From assembly GCA_013398955.1 (NCBI GenBank), contig VWPU01003050.1, positions 62,001 through 126,000 on the forward strand: a stretch of 64,000 nucleotides of DNA. The letters are read 5' to 3'. Numbering within the stretch: the stretch's first letter is position 1; each line of letters opens with the position of its first letter. Positions 27,838-40,109 of the stretch are shown here, in pieces. Under the pieces are notes generated by a model. The model saw only the letters and a program-made list of their open reading frames with translations. It did no database searches and was not told where the DNA came from. Position numbers and translations under genes: made by a program. The DNA comes from Callaeas wilsoni. Its lineage: Eukaryota > Chordata > Aves > Passeriformes > Callaeidae.

Positions 27838-28480
27838 CTTCCGCCGTCCGCTCCCGCTCTGCCCCTCGCTTCTCCGAGGGGACGAGGAGACCCCAGAGCT
27901 GCAGGGGCAGACCACGCTGCCCCGCCGGGAGAAGCTGCCGGGGAAAGGCGGCACCTGTGCTGGACAACGCCGCCTCCTCCCTAAGCGGGGTCAGGAAAGG
28001 TCTCAGCAAGCCCTGAGCGCCCTCGCCATCGGGCAGGGTCCCTCTCCTCGCCCCGGCCCCGCGCCCACCCCGCCCGCCATCCTCCCCTGCCGCTGCCACC
28101 GCACACGGACCTGGCCCCCTGCTCCTCCGGACCCCTCCCGCGGGGTCCCCCGGCAGCGCCCGTCCCCTGGCAACGCCCGTCCCCGGCTCTCGCCGCGGCA
28201 GCGCCGCGCCGGTCCCGGGACCCCGCCGCTCCCCGCGCTCCGTCCGCGATCGGCGGATCCAGAGCCGCCTTGGGGCGCCGGGGCCGCCTGCCGCGGGCGG
28301 CCGGGACTGCGCGGGGCGAGCGGGCTCTCTGCTCTATCCAGCCCTGCCCTGCCCAGCCCTTGTCTGCCCGGCCGGGGCGAGACCCGTGCCGGCAGCGGGA
28401 CCGGCCGGTCGAGCCGTTTTCAAAGGCAGCCGCGAAACGTCGGACCCCGACCATTCCTCCTGGCATCTTTGCAGTAGGGA
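27838..28480 (-). promoter_or_regulatory. TSHR: CpG-rich TSHR promoter and 5' UTR
   Basis: About 640 bp of very GC- and CpG-rich DNA directly upstream of the TSHR start codon. It contrasts sharply with AT-rich sequence on both sides. I see no TATA box near the ATG, which suits a CpG-island promoter with dispersed start sites; the exact transcription start cannot be read from sequence alone. Several long frames cross it on both strands (up to 233 codons on the plus strand, 27776-28477). They are Pro/Arg/Gly-rich, mutually overlapping and unrecognised, as GC-rich DNA gives by chance. Confidence 0.75.
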
Positions 28481-31440
28481 ACAGGAGGAAGGGGGCTGAG
28501 TAAGAGCCATACTAACTCATCTGTGAAAGCAGTGAAGTTAAAGCAGAACTTTACAACAAGCAAAAATTCACTGACTGCAAGTTAGATATGCACTAAATGT
28601 AAAGCAGTTAAAAAAGCACTGAAAATTCAGAGGAATGACTTTGAAAATGACAGGATAGAGCAAAAGAGGAGAGAGTAGCATTTTCCACATTATCAGAAAA
28701 GATAAAATCCATTCACCAAAGAAAAATAAATGGAGGAAAAAAACCCTAACTTTGATAGACATAAAGTAGAATTATTATCACCTTAAGTAGGTACACAACA
28801 AGAAAAATGTTAACATAAATGTTTTTAATCTTCAGAGGAGGAAACTTGAAAATGTAACCTATGCACAGTATAAATTAGGCTACAATATTCTTGGATAAAT
28901 AGTCCCCCTCCAGCTACATTAGAGTTATTCAAATGTTTTGAGTACAACACATCAGATAGTATTTTGATATAACTCTTTTAAAGTACTTTAACTCAGTTCA
29001 CCAGTATGTGTTTCCTAAATGTAATGAATTCCCTCAATACATCTTTTAAGGTAAGCAAATGATACTATGGCCATAAAGAAATATAATATAAATCCTGATC
29101 TTATGGGCTTATGCTAAACAGTTAGATCTTGTGTGAGTGAGGAATCTCATCAGTTACACTTATCCCATTTAGGATGGGGTATCCTTAGGGGTGTCCCATA
29201 GAGGGGACAAGCTGAAGCACCCACAAGAGTGTCCTAGACAACTTCATACTGCATTGCATGAACTCCCTTAGGAACATTGTCTGTCCTATGCTCTGTTCAG
29301 TCATGTCCTTCTGACACACTGCTCACATCTGTAACTCACCTGCAGCCTGAAGAGTCACCACTCATCACCACTTTTTGGTGTCTGTACCAACCTGACTTAA
29401 TAACAGCGAAGCCACAGGCAGATCACTGAATTTCAAGGCACATGAACAAGAGAGATACACACTCCACAGAGGCACAGACGAGACAAAAGGTGTGACTCAG
29501 TCTTGCCAGGTCAGACATGGAGCTCTGTAACTGTTCATCACTTTGGTCAGTGCTAAGGGAGACAACTCCATTACGGCATAAGCCAGACCGGCTTGCTCGA
29601 GGCTGCTACCAAGGTGTTCAAGGTTGCCATCTCTCAGCAGTGGGATCATGTTCTTTCCCAGCCAAGAGCTAATGACACATTTCATGAAGAAGAAAGCCAC
29701 AAAGCAGTACAGGTTCTGAGAGTGGAAACACACCTACTTCTGTGCTGCTGCCCCACTCGGTCCTGTCCCATCCATCTTGTCCTCTGTAGAAGCTAGATGA
29801 ACATATCCTGTTTGGCATAGCTGAGAGTCAGCAAGTGCAACATTACCATAGTTGCTACAATCTGCAAAACCTACTTCGTTGTCCAACACACTCAGGGTAA
29901 TATTGTCTGACATTCATGAGGCATAGCCTGTCTTCCTGTTTTCAGAACCATAGACAAGATAAAAATTCTCATCCACCTATTATACCAGTTGTGGGACAAA
30001 ACTGTTTTATTTCATAATACTTTGAAGTCTTATTGATCTGTGAGGGCAAATAACAAGAATGGGGTAGTGAGGCAAGCTCAGGGTTCTTTACTGTGTGCTC
30101 CACTCAATCTTGCTGATCTTTCCCAGATCTGGAAACTCCACCTCAGTGCCCACCCTTACTGTAGGGAGGCTTTTGCCAGTATTTGTGGGACCTGCCTTCT
30201 TTTTTCTTCTCATGCTGTTGTGGTTTCCACGGCCATAATTTTTAAAAATTAAATGCAGATATATCAGAGATCAAACAAACATAAAAGTTTAGTGGACTTA
30301 GGCTTGCCTTGGATCCTCTACCCAATGGGAGTAATCAGCCACTTTAACTTCATCTAATGTGTTACATGTTACAAAAATCATGCAGTGCTATACCTGCCTA
30401 CATTCTCCTATGGTTTTCTGCTTCTTACTGCCCAAGTAACAGCTTGTTCCGGGGCCACTGTACACTTTATTAGAAACGAGAAATGAAAGTCTCTGTTCCT
30501 TTTGGTTTTGGCAAAGAAATATTTTGGTTGACACAGGCTGACACAAAGCACATGAAACCATCTAGCAGAACAAATGTATCATCGAAGGAATTTCTGTTGT
30601 CTTTTGGACCTATCTCTTAGCTGTCATGAGCCTATTCTACACCTGATTTTCAGGTGCAGTGGGTACGAGTTGTAATTGTTTCATCCAGCAAACAATATTA
30701 CCTGGCACTTTCCAGAGGCAGCTTGTCAGCTTCAGTGTAAAACTCTCTTCCAGCTTAATCTCTGTTTTCTCCCAATTTTGATGACCTAGTACAATTCTGA
30801 GCACAACAGAGGAGTCCTTACTTCTCACAACATGACCTAGTTTGCCAGAAAAGACCAGAGATGTGTATCCCGTCTCTAATTACCATACTGCTGGAGTGAT
30901 TTGTTGCAGTATCTTGTGTGTACTCTCTGGCAGCCCGCCTCTCTCTCACTTTTATTCTGACTTCAGAGTTACTTTTTATGTTTCACTGTGTATGGATAAA
31001 GCAAAGGAAAAACAGATTTATTGGTGGGAAGATAAATAGTCCCAAGATTTGAGTCATTTCAGTAGGTTATCATAAACCAAATACTCGTCTGGTGTACTTA
31101 CCTTTACTAATAGGGTAACCTGCATTAGCTACTCCATCATAATTGTGTTTCAGATTCCTAAACAAGTGGAAGGGTAATTTGCTTCATTGCTCTTCCACCG
31201 AGAGCAAAGTATTTTTAATTACCTTTCATTTATTAGGGTAAAGGAGCATGCACATAGATACTGGCATCAGAAGCTTTGGCATGGCAACAGCTCTGTGGCA
31301 GTGGTGATAGTCCAGAAAATGGTAATGGAAGGAAAAGTATCATCCCAGCTATTTCTGAGGGATCAAAAATGGAAACTATAAAAGATTGTATACTAAAGAA
31401 ATGGCAAAGCTGACACAAAGATGTTCGGAACAGACTCTAA
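28481..31440. other. Intergenic stretch, nothing recognised
   Basis: AT-rich sequence between the TSHR promoter and a GC-richer block. Open frames are all under about 80 codons and look random. A moderately GC-rich patch at about 29160-29800 has no identifiable content. Confidence 0.6.
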
Positions 31441-32540
31441 AATAAATAAGAACTGCTTAATATATGGTTTCTGGGCTTGAATCATAAAGGAGAGAAGCAA
31501 GGGACTCCTGTTGTTGAAGGCTTGATAGCCTTGAAGGAAACAGGACAGAACATGTATCTTCAGCCTGGGAAGAGCTCCCGGTCTGGATGCACCTCCTATG
31601 CTTCAAGACTTGGCTTGCACATTCTGAGCCAGGAACATCAACAGAGTTTGGGGAGAAAAATGACTGTTGCTAACAACATGGTGTTTCCATGGGCACTGGC
31701 TTCCCTCGGAAAAGTTACATTCTAAGCAAGATGATGTTTGCATTGTAGTTTCTAGCATGATTAAGGAATTTGCTGGTTACAAGTACGCAATCACCGTTCA
31801 GTTGTTTCCCTCTGTCAGGGCTCTGCCCTGGCCAACCTACCCACCCCGGCACCATGTATCCTCTGTGACAGCTCTGAGGCTCTGGGTCAGCTCAGTCCTG
31901 AGATATTTAAACATTGAACTCATTCCCAGACTTCCTGCAGTCCTGTCTTGCTGACTGGTTTTTCTGCATTTACTGGGGACCTATGTGGAAGGTAGCATTG
32001 TCTCTTGTCTTCTCTCCAGTCCTGTCTCCTTGATAGACCTTGGACCTACCTTGTAGTCTTGTCTCCATGTGTCTCTTGCTCCTCCTATCTGGACCCTAGA
32101 TCCATTTTCATTCATTGTCTTGCTGTGACTGTTAACATCACTGACCCAGTCCTGCTGAGACGCTGCAGAACCGTGTCCTGTTGGCAAGGTGACTCTCTGT
32201 GCTGTGGCCACTCTTGGCTCACGGCCTGCAGTCCCCTTCTAGCGCTGAGAGCACTGATGGACCTGACTGTCCCCGTCTGGCCTCCACTAGGACCTTCCCC
32301 CAGCGTGCACAAAATCCAGGACTGTGTCAGCCTCCAGGGCTATCAGTCCCTGCCCCAGCATCACCACACTGGGGCTGGTCTCCAACTGTCCTGCCTGCCC
32401 ATGGGGCCCGCTATGCCAGCCCAGACACCTAGGTTGTGAGCCTGGCCCAGCCTTAGCCTGTCCCAATTCCCTGAGGAGGAGGTGACAGTACCTGGGGTTG
32501 TGGCTGTGCCAAAAGCCATCAGCTTCCCAGCCTCTGTCTG
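31440..32540 (+). repeat. GC-rich unassigned block, possibly LTR-derived
   Basis: The block begins moderately AT-rich and becomes GC-rich after about 31800. A GATATTTAAAC box near 31900 is followed by several imperfect repeats of a CAGTCCTGTCT-type unit (about 31938-32060). This layout, a TATA-like box followed by a pyrimidine-rich segment, would fit an LTR U3-R-U5. I found no TG/CA ends or target-site duplication. The plus-strand frame at 32005-32439 (144 codons) resembles no known protein. Confidence 0.3.
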
Positions 32541-33190
32541 GGCTGGTGGGATGTAATGGGCTGTGTGCCAGTTTGGACACAACTCCAGGAGGAAACAACC
32601 CGAGAGGGGCGTCCCTCTCTCTCTCTCCTGCCTGCCAGGCAAGCAGGCCCTGGCAGCTCCACCCCCACAGGTTCGGGAAAATAATTTCTCGAGGGAAAGT
32701 GAAAAAAACCTATTTATTTATCAAACAGCGTCCCCCGCTGTCATGGGGAAAAAAGGCTATTGAAACCTTCTCCCCTGTCCCCTAGTAGAGAACTACGGAT
32801 TTTAGAGTTCTTTCTGTAGGTAAAACCTGCAGTCCTACGCTGGGCCGGGCCGGCCAGGCAGGGTCCGCCGATCCCCCTTGGAGGGTCCCGCCGAGCAGGT
32901 CCGGGGATGACAGCTGGTCTCGGATGAAAAGCAAGCCTAAAACAGTCCAAAAAGGAACAGAAGCCGCTGAGGCAGATCACAGTCCCTGCTCCGCTGAAAG
33001 CCGAAGAGACTAGAGAGCAGAAGTCCTGCAACCAACCAAATGTTGTCAGAATTAGGAGAGAAAAGACTGCAAAACATTCTAATTACAAGGACAAGCTAGC
33101 CGCTTTGAAGAGTTCTCTCGGCTTCTCTCTCCCCCCTTTGCAATTTAAAGGTACACTAGAAATCAAGCAGGCGATGGGGAATACAGTATG
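32540..33190 (-). mobile_element. Probable retroviral LTR or leader fragment, minus orientation
   Basis: Read on the minus strand this GC-rich block contains a pyrimidine-rich stretch with repeated CTCTC units near 33115-33135, then a long GC-rich segment (about 32840-32900), and near 32720 a GATAAATAAATAGG run giving overlapping AATAAA polyadenylation signals. This order (promoter-like region, then AATAAA) suits a decayed avian retroviral LTR. Terminal TG/CA ends and duplications were not found, so boundaries and class are uncertain. No intact gag-pol frame is present. Confidence 0.4.
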
Positions 33191-34974
33191 GTCATAGAAT
33201 CACCCCAAGACAGGCTGCCAGGCCCCATCGGCTGCTCTAGGAGGATGCTCTGTGGCTCCTGGTGCCTGGCCCTGAGGGAGCTGCTAGCCTTGCATTGCCA
33301 TGCTCTGGCTCCTTCTAGACAGTTCCTGGTCTTTTTGTTCAACTTTTTCAAGAACAGGCTGAGTGACAGGGGAACTAAGGATATATTTGTAAGTCTACAG
33401 ATAACCCCAGGCTAGGGAGGTCTCTGAACTCTAGATCAGAATGTCAATTCCAAATAGAAAAACACAGGTAGCTACATGCAATAAGACACACCCTGCACAG
33501 CAGAAATATGGGAACATGCTGCAATTATTCCATTTTACTTTGCATTTAGAGAGTTGTCTGGAATACTTTATCATCAAGAGATAGACAAACAGGATTATTC
33601 ACAGGATAGTAAGGAAAATGGGAGGTTTAGAAACATGACCTGTATTGAAGGAATGATAGAACACAGTTTCTTAGCTTAGTCAAGACTGCAATTGTTTTAA
33701 GCTGTAAAAAAGAACAATAATCAACAGTTCTAACCACATTGATTTTGAAAATTGATGGCATCTAGCAGCTTACAGTGACTGGCAACTTTTCAACCCTGTA
33801 GAATATTAACAAATGTTCCTCTTTTACATACTAAAACCAGTTAATATATTAAAAGTATGACCAACAAGTGATACATCCACAATTATAAATATAATCCTAA
33901 GAACAGACATGCAAAATCCTGTATGCCCTGAGGCTAGAAAAATTAAGTACTTTTTATCAATTAAAATGTCTTGTGCTCTGATTCAAATGAACAAATAGGA
34001 AAGAAAACCACTTTTAAATGACAGTATATTGCAGGTTTTTTTTCCTGGTTCTTTTTCAAAGACCCCTGCATGTCTGTATTAATTTACACACAGCAAAAAT
34101 TGGCAACCATCCTTTCCCACTGTTACAGGCACTCCCTCTAGTGACAGCCACAGTTTCTAATTTAGTGTGTATCATCTCAAGCGCTGCAAGGCTCCAATTT
34201 CCATTGCTTTTGTGGTGCTTTCTGAAAAAAAAAAACATTATTATCATCTGCCAGATTTGATGTGGTTTCTCGCTTATCCTTTCACTGCTTATATGGTTTA
34301 TACACAAATCAGATAAACCACAACAGGTTCTAACAAAGAAGCAATTAGGTCTAACTGGTGTTCCACACAGATCACCAGATATCAACAGCCACATCCAGGA
34401 ATATCTGCATGAGGAAATGTTTAAACTGGGAAAATAAATCAGTAAAGAGCAGATTAAAAGACTTGGTGGTTTTGTTTTTTTTTTCCTGACTAATCCACAT
34501 GTTTTGCCAGACTAGATGCTTGGAAGATATGCCAATTCCTAAATGTTTCTATTTCAATATCAGAAAGAATACATTAGACACACTGCTTTGACATAGCATC
34601 AAGTGTTTGAACAGCTATATGAAATAATTTTATTCTAGGTTCTTGAAGATTAATGTCCACATAAAAAAAGATTGGCTTCTATTTCAAGGTAGTTTTGGAG
34701 TTTTATGGTTACAGGATATTGAGGAAATCTTGTGCTTTTCCTTAATACAAGAAAAATCCATGAAAAACTGAAAATTGGAATATTCAGCAGGCTGCAGGAT
34801 AAAGAGGAGGTACTGCTCTGTAAAGCCTTATAAAGCCTGAGGTTATCAATTCTAAGAGTGGTCAGAGAGAAGAGCAAGATGAAACTATCTCTTTGGCCTT
34901 AAGCAATTAGTTTAGGTAAGAACTATGAGAGCTGTTTCCAGGCAGAGATATTTGTCTACAGGAAGAGTTACTGA
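33190..34974. other. Intergenic stretch, nothing recognised
   Basis: AT-rich intergenic sequence with only short random open frames. A CATAGAATCAC string near 33193 resembles part of a CR1 3' end but is too short to call. Confidence 0.55.
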
Positions 34975-34977
34975 ATT

Positions 34978-35345
34978 ACTGAGTCACAGAATCATTGAGA
35001 TTGGAAGGGACCCTGGAAGTCATCTGCCCAAGCCCCTGATCAAGAAGGGTCACGTAGAGCTGGTTGCCCAGAACGGTGTTCAGACAGCTTGTGTAGATCC
35101 ACAACTTCTTCAAGCAACCTGCACCAGTGTTTGGTCAGCATCAAAACCGAAGAGTTTCCTGATGGCTGGACAGAAATTCCTGTTCTGTTTGTGCCCATTG
35201 CCTCTTGCCCTGTCACTGGACACCATCTTATCTACACTCTCCCTTCAAGTATTTATACACAATGATGAGATCCTCCAAGCCTTCTCTTCTCCAGGCTAGA
35301 CAGCCCCAGCTTTCTCAGCCTTTCCTCAATGGAGAGATGTGTCAT
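34978..35345 (-). repeat. CR1 LINE 3' end, minus orientation
   Basis: The plus strand starts with TCACAGAATCATTGAGATTG, then GGAAGGGACCCTGGAAGTCA, the reverse complement of the CR1 3' terminus. It continues through 'ATCCACAACTTCTTCAAGCA' and 'CCTTCTCTTCTCCAGGCTAG', standard landmarks of the CR1 3' region, to a final 'CAGCCTTTCCTCAATGGAGA'. It is a 5'-truncated copy, as is usual for CR1. Similarity fades after about 35345. Confidence 0.9.
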
Positions 35346-37552
35346 TCCCTTAATTATCTTGGTGTCCCTCATCATGTCAGTAGCTACCTCAGCATTTATG
35401 GATGCATCCCACCAGGGCCTATGGACTTACAGCTCTTGTTATATATTTTATTCCCTCAGGCTTACATTCCCTGTGCCTCGTCATCTAAAGTCAGCTTTCT
35501 AGTCATCTTTGACTTCATTCTGCTCTGTCTGCATCTCTTGCATGGGCATCCATGCTTAGAAATAACCTCCAGCCAAAATGAATTTGCCCTCATAATTCAG
35601 TCTTCAGACAGATCCTGCACTTTTCTTTGACTTGGGTTGTGGCATATAATTGCTTTGATAAGGAGCCCAGCAGGTTTAACAGAAGAAGATTTGACTGATT
35701 ATTACAACAATCATAAATAAAAAACAGCTTTTAAGCTCATTGACTTGGGTGACAATTCATCTACCACACAGTGCTTCTCCTCTTTTATGCATTTATGATA
35801 GCTGTTCATAAAAGAACTCATTTTCTGAGTCCTGTGAAAGATGAATCTGTAAGACGGTTATTTATTTTGTGTTGTCTTTTTTTTGATAGCTTTGTGAAAG
35901 AAATAGGGAAACAATCTCCTGAAAGCTACATGAATAATGACTTGTCATGGAGGACAAGAAGTATAGCATGAAAAGATACCACTAGTGACAAATACAAGAA
36001 TTAAAAAAACTAAATTTAAGCTTAAAAAAAATGAAACTTTTTTTAAAAACATTATAATCCTTCTGGATTTTCTATCTTTAAGGTCTGTGTCCTCAGACTC
36101 AATACACATTTATTTCTATATATGCAGTAATGTAATGGCTCAGAATAATATTTCCTTTTTTTTTTAAAAAAAAAGTTTTAGCAATGATCTATATTTGTAT
36201 TATATATTTGTATTAGTCAAGGGGCACAACAGCATTAATCAAGCAGCACTAACTTGAAGTAGAAAGACAATGCTGGCCTCTCTAAATGCAAGCACCATCA
36301 TGTTACTGTCCCAACACAGCACTTCAGATAACAGAATGCTCGGATATATGTTTTCAATTCCTATAATAAAATAAAAGTGTTCTCTTCTTGTAAAGTTAAA
36401 CGACTGTATTATAATTATGTCTAGTAGAGTTGTTTGTTGTGCACAGTTAAATAATTTCTCATCATCCTCATTCCAAACTGAAGAGATGTTCTGTAGCAAT
36501 CTTATGCACATATTTAACATCTTTATGACAAAAGTAAACAAACAAACAAAAAAATCACAGTACTGTTCAGCTTCAAAAAGAGAATTCCAGAAATATTACT
36601 CTGACAATTGTAGTGGATACATTAGTATAAACTACTATGAAGAATAAAATTAATGCACGCATGCTCTTTGAAGGAAGAACCAAAGCGTTTTTGAAGGACA
36701 GATGTTCCTTATATGTTTTGGAAATCTTCTGAACCTGTCAACAGAACTCTAGATATAGTTTATTTAGATTTTCAGTCTGCCTTCAGCACAGCCTTTAGCA
36801 AAGGCCCTTAAATTATGCAAAAACATATAGTAGAAATAAAGCACTTTTTCACACATTGAGAAGTAAGTTTTCAGAAATCATTGCTAGGAGGTTGGGAAGG
36901 CACAAAGGGTTACACAAACTTAGGGTCTACAGACCTGTAAACGGACACTGAAGGAAACAGCCTTCTTACAAACGTGCTCTGACATGACAAATGTAAATGC
37001 CAGAAGAAACTACAGAGGGTTAGATCATAGTATGTAGCCAGGTTCATGTGCTCTCTCTCAATATAACTTCCTGCTGTCACTGATGAACACAGTATGCTGG
37101 GCCAAATGACCACCAGGGCAGTGGACACAGTGACAAATACATGCACACAAATCTTAGGCCTCTCCCTGCTCTAAAGAAAGGTGTAGCAAAAAACCTCTAA
37201 TATATCCATCTATTCTGGAAATCAAAATGCACAGGTACAAGGAACAGACTTTACTAAGCTGACAGTTCATTGCCTTGGTAAATTAGCAACCCTTACGAAC
37301 AATCCTGTCACATTTACCTTGTTCTTTCTCTCATTCCTCGAATTTTGAAGAGAACAGAGGACACCAGAAGTTGGCACCAAATACGTTGTACAGAATCTAC
37401 AGGGCGTTTCACGCACTTTGTTAATTTATACTGATGTTCACCAAATCAACTGAGTGTGAAAACATCAGTGGCATGCTGTTTTCTTCTCTGTTGAGAGTGG
37501 TGGGCTCTGGATGGTTTGAATCTTTCTCAGTAAAGATACACACAATCCAGGA
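35346..37552. other. Intergenic stretch, nothing recognised
   Basis: AT-rich, with random short frames only. A stretch near 36755-36815 is faintly like the reverse-transcriptase YLDFSKAF region of a LINE but is too weak to annotate. Confidence 0.55.
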
Positions 37553-38010
37553 TGTCCTGGTTCCAGCCAGGACAGGGTTAGTTTTAGTAGTAGCCAGAAG
37601 GGGGCACGGTCAGCACCCGAAGGTTGTTTTACACTACCTAAGCCATTGATGGGTGCAGAGGAAAGGGAATCTTTTCTGGGAAGAAGGAGCTCCTTCCAGC
37701 TGAGGAAATGTGGTGGAGGGAGCCATCTGGTATTGTCTATTACTGCAGGGTTATTTTCCATGGATCGTTTCTTTTTTTATATCCTATATAATTAGTATTT
37801 TTGCTGTTTCCCGTAAATTGTTCTTGTCTCAACCTGTGATCTTTATCTTTTGTGTCTCCAATTCTCCTCTGCAGCCCGCCACGAGGGGAACGTGGGGGGC
37901 AGGGGGGAAGAGAGGAAGAGAGAGGGAGAGGGCAGTGAGGGAGCAGCACATGGTTTGGGTTTTTTCAGTGGAAATACTAAAATGGGGAATACCATTCTTA
38001 AACCACAACA
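37553..38010 (+). mobile_element. Avian ERV solo LTR, plus orientation
   Basis: It begins TGTCCTGGTTCCAGCCAGGA and ends CTTAAACCACAACA, matching the canonical ends of a widespread avian LTR family (TG...CA). The 458-bp body contains the family's 'AAATTGTTCTTGTCTCAACC' segment near 37815 and the purine-rich GGGGAAGAGAGGAAGAG stretch near 37905. I see no internal retroviral sequence on either side, so it is a solo LTR. The five bases on each side (CAGGA and GAAAT) do not match, so the duplication has decayed or the outer boundary is slightly off. Confidence 0.82.
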
Positions 38011-39666
38011 GAAATCTTCACATATATGCCTGCTTACTTGTTTTCTGTAACAGTTTTCAGTATCTCACTTTTTATACCAAGCAAGCCTTAGCTTGATGAG
38101 GATGAAAAAACGATGTCTTAATCATTGGCATAAGCTTTATTTCATATGCATATGTGAAAGAGAATATTCCTGCAATGCTGCAGCTGACAATGTAGCTGTG
38201 TGCAGACAGCTGTTTGAAGCACTGGAAGCATCTGCTTCTTCTGCTACAACCTAGCAAGTGCTCTTTGCCGACTGGCAAATGTCTCAGTTGGAGCATGCAT
38301 GGGTAGCCTGGTCTTTAGAACCAGTGGCTATGCCTGTTATGTGGGTCTCAGGCACTGGGATCAGCTTCCACTGGAACATTGTGCTAGCAGCAAGTCAGAT
38401 GTGCTCACACTCAGCACAGATGTAAATACACTTCTCAAGTATGTACCAGTCACATCCAGGGTATGTTACTTACCCCTTCATCCTCTCTGTGATGGCCTGA
38501 GAGTCACTACCAGGGCAGGAAAAGAAATTTGCTCATAGATGAATTCTGTTGAGTCTATGGAGTAGTAAGTCCACTGTCAGGTGCAAAACTGAGAAAAACC
38601 CTCAGAGAACTCAGGAAAATTCAGGGCCTGTCTCCCAGAGACCACCATAAGCAGAAGACTGACCAGAAGCCCTGACTCTCACCCTGCATTTAGACCTGCA
38701 AACACAATCTGACTATGCTGCAGTTTGCAAAGGAAAGGCCAGGACAATGGCCATGTATTGAAGGTAGGGAAGACTTGTTCCTTTACTACTTATTCACTTA
38801 TGTTTCAGTTTGCAGTGAAATAAATTACATCCTTACATTCCTGTATTGTGTCTCACCTGCCTTCAGCTCAGATGAGGTTAATGCCTCTTAAGCATGACCA
38901 CAAAGACACACAGCGGCCAGCAGGCACTGCCGGGACTGCTGGTGAAAGCTGCACTGTGGGAGAGCTGGCTTACACCTGAAGTGTGTTGTAATCACATGGC
39001 ATTCAAGCATGTCTGCTGTATTGTGAGCAAATGAAACCGTCCTGCAGGACAGGAATGAAGGTAGGTGGTATGGATGGCCAGCCACGCCTTATTACTGTGC
39101 TCAAAGGCCAATGGTCACTGCCTGGAATGGATCTCGGAGGCAATACATACAAACGTGTATTAAAAACACCAGCTCACTGCATTTACCTTTGGCTGGAGTG
39201 CTCAGCTATAGGTGATTTGCAGTCAAATATTCCAGTGACTGTTGGCCTATTGCAAGCTCTGCCCAAGTTTCAGAGGCCCAGGAGACATTTCCTGTAATCA
39301 GTCACAACACTCTTTATCCCTTTTCTCTCTTCAAGGCCAGGCAAGGTAGCAGTGTACTATTTGGTTGTTTTTACTGCACACAAGGGTAATGGATGTAACA
39401 TTTGGGAGCAGGGTAATGCTTAAAGAAACAAGAAAAGTCAAGAAACAGGAAGGGAGGTGCCTCCTTGTAAGAAACAGCTGCTCTCCATAGCTCACATGCC
39501 TTTTCTGTCTATCAGCTGTCTGCTTGGAAGTGGAACAGAATCGCCTGCTTTACCTGATGCCTTGGGATTTTAGCTTCAAATATATTCTCATATATTTGTA
39601 ATCCTACAATTCTTTAGTGTGTATTCTAAACTCCATATAGAGTGTTAACTACTGCTTTCCCATTTT
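38011..39666. other. Intergenic stretch, nothing recognised
   Basis: Mixed-composition sequence with short frames only. Frames at 38299-38538 and 39031-39297 are unrecognised and lack coding-type conservation that I can judge. Confidence 0.55.
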
Positions 39667-39992
39667 TGTCAGACACAACAATTCCTCTCTAGGCCTTAGA
39701 ATCAAGGACACATTACTGTTTCAGGCCCCGAGAAATGTAAACAAAAGTGAGTTGAGGGAGAATGGGTCTCCACTACCTGAAGCTGTAATTGGACAATTAA
39801 TCTCTGATATGCACATGGACAAAACTTTCACCTGTCCGAAAAACGTGTGACTGCCATCCATCCTGGGTGTAGTCTCTGCGAGACTCCTGCACTGCCCAAG
39901 CTGTACCCTGGGAAGGCCTTTTAATAAATACCTACCCTTTATCCTTTCACTCTGTCTAGCCTCTGTTCCAGGTCAGCCTTTCCAAGACATCA
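39667..39992 (+). mobile_element. Avian ERV LTR just upstream of the CEP128 promoter
   Basis: The 3' part strongly resembles a recurrent avian LTR: GGGAAGGCCTTTTAATAAAT near 39910 carries an AATAAA signal, followed by CTCTGTCTAGCCTCTGTTCC and CAGGTCAGCCTTTCCAAGAC, typical of the R-U5 end. TGTCAGACAC at 39667 and ...GACATCA at 39992 are plausible TG/CA ends, but no target-site duplication supports them, so the boundaries are approximate. The element reads in the same direction as CEP128 and ends about 120 bp before the CpG island. Its family (ERVL-like) is inferred from memory of avian repeats. Confidence 0.6.
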
Positions 39993-40109
39993 TACTAGGG
40001 CAACAACTTTTGTTTCTGCTCTTCGCAGTCGTTTAGCTGACATGTTTGTAAACATCGACATGTATTTTGTAAAAATTTAGCGTTTCACAAAACAACTTTC
40101 ACAAACACC

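Noticed and set aside
27838..27954. Upstream in-frame ATG extending TSHR by 39 residues
   Set aside because: The added residues are unlike TSHR, and the ATG at 27837 is followed directly by the signal peptide at the position seen in human.
27776..28477. 233-codon plus-strand open frame over the TSHR CpG island
   Set aside because: It is antisense to TSHR exon 1 and its promoter, Pro/Arg-rich, overlaps long frames on the other strand, and matches no family; composition explains it.
36740..36830. Possible reverse-transcriptase-like LINE remnant
   Set aside because: Only a short, weak resemblance to the YLDFSKAF region; no flanking LINE landmarks.
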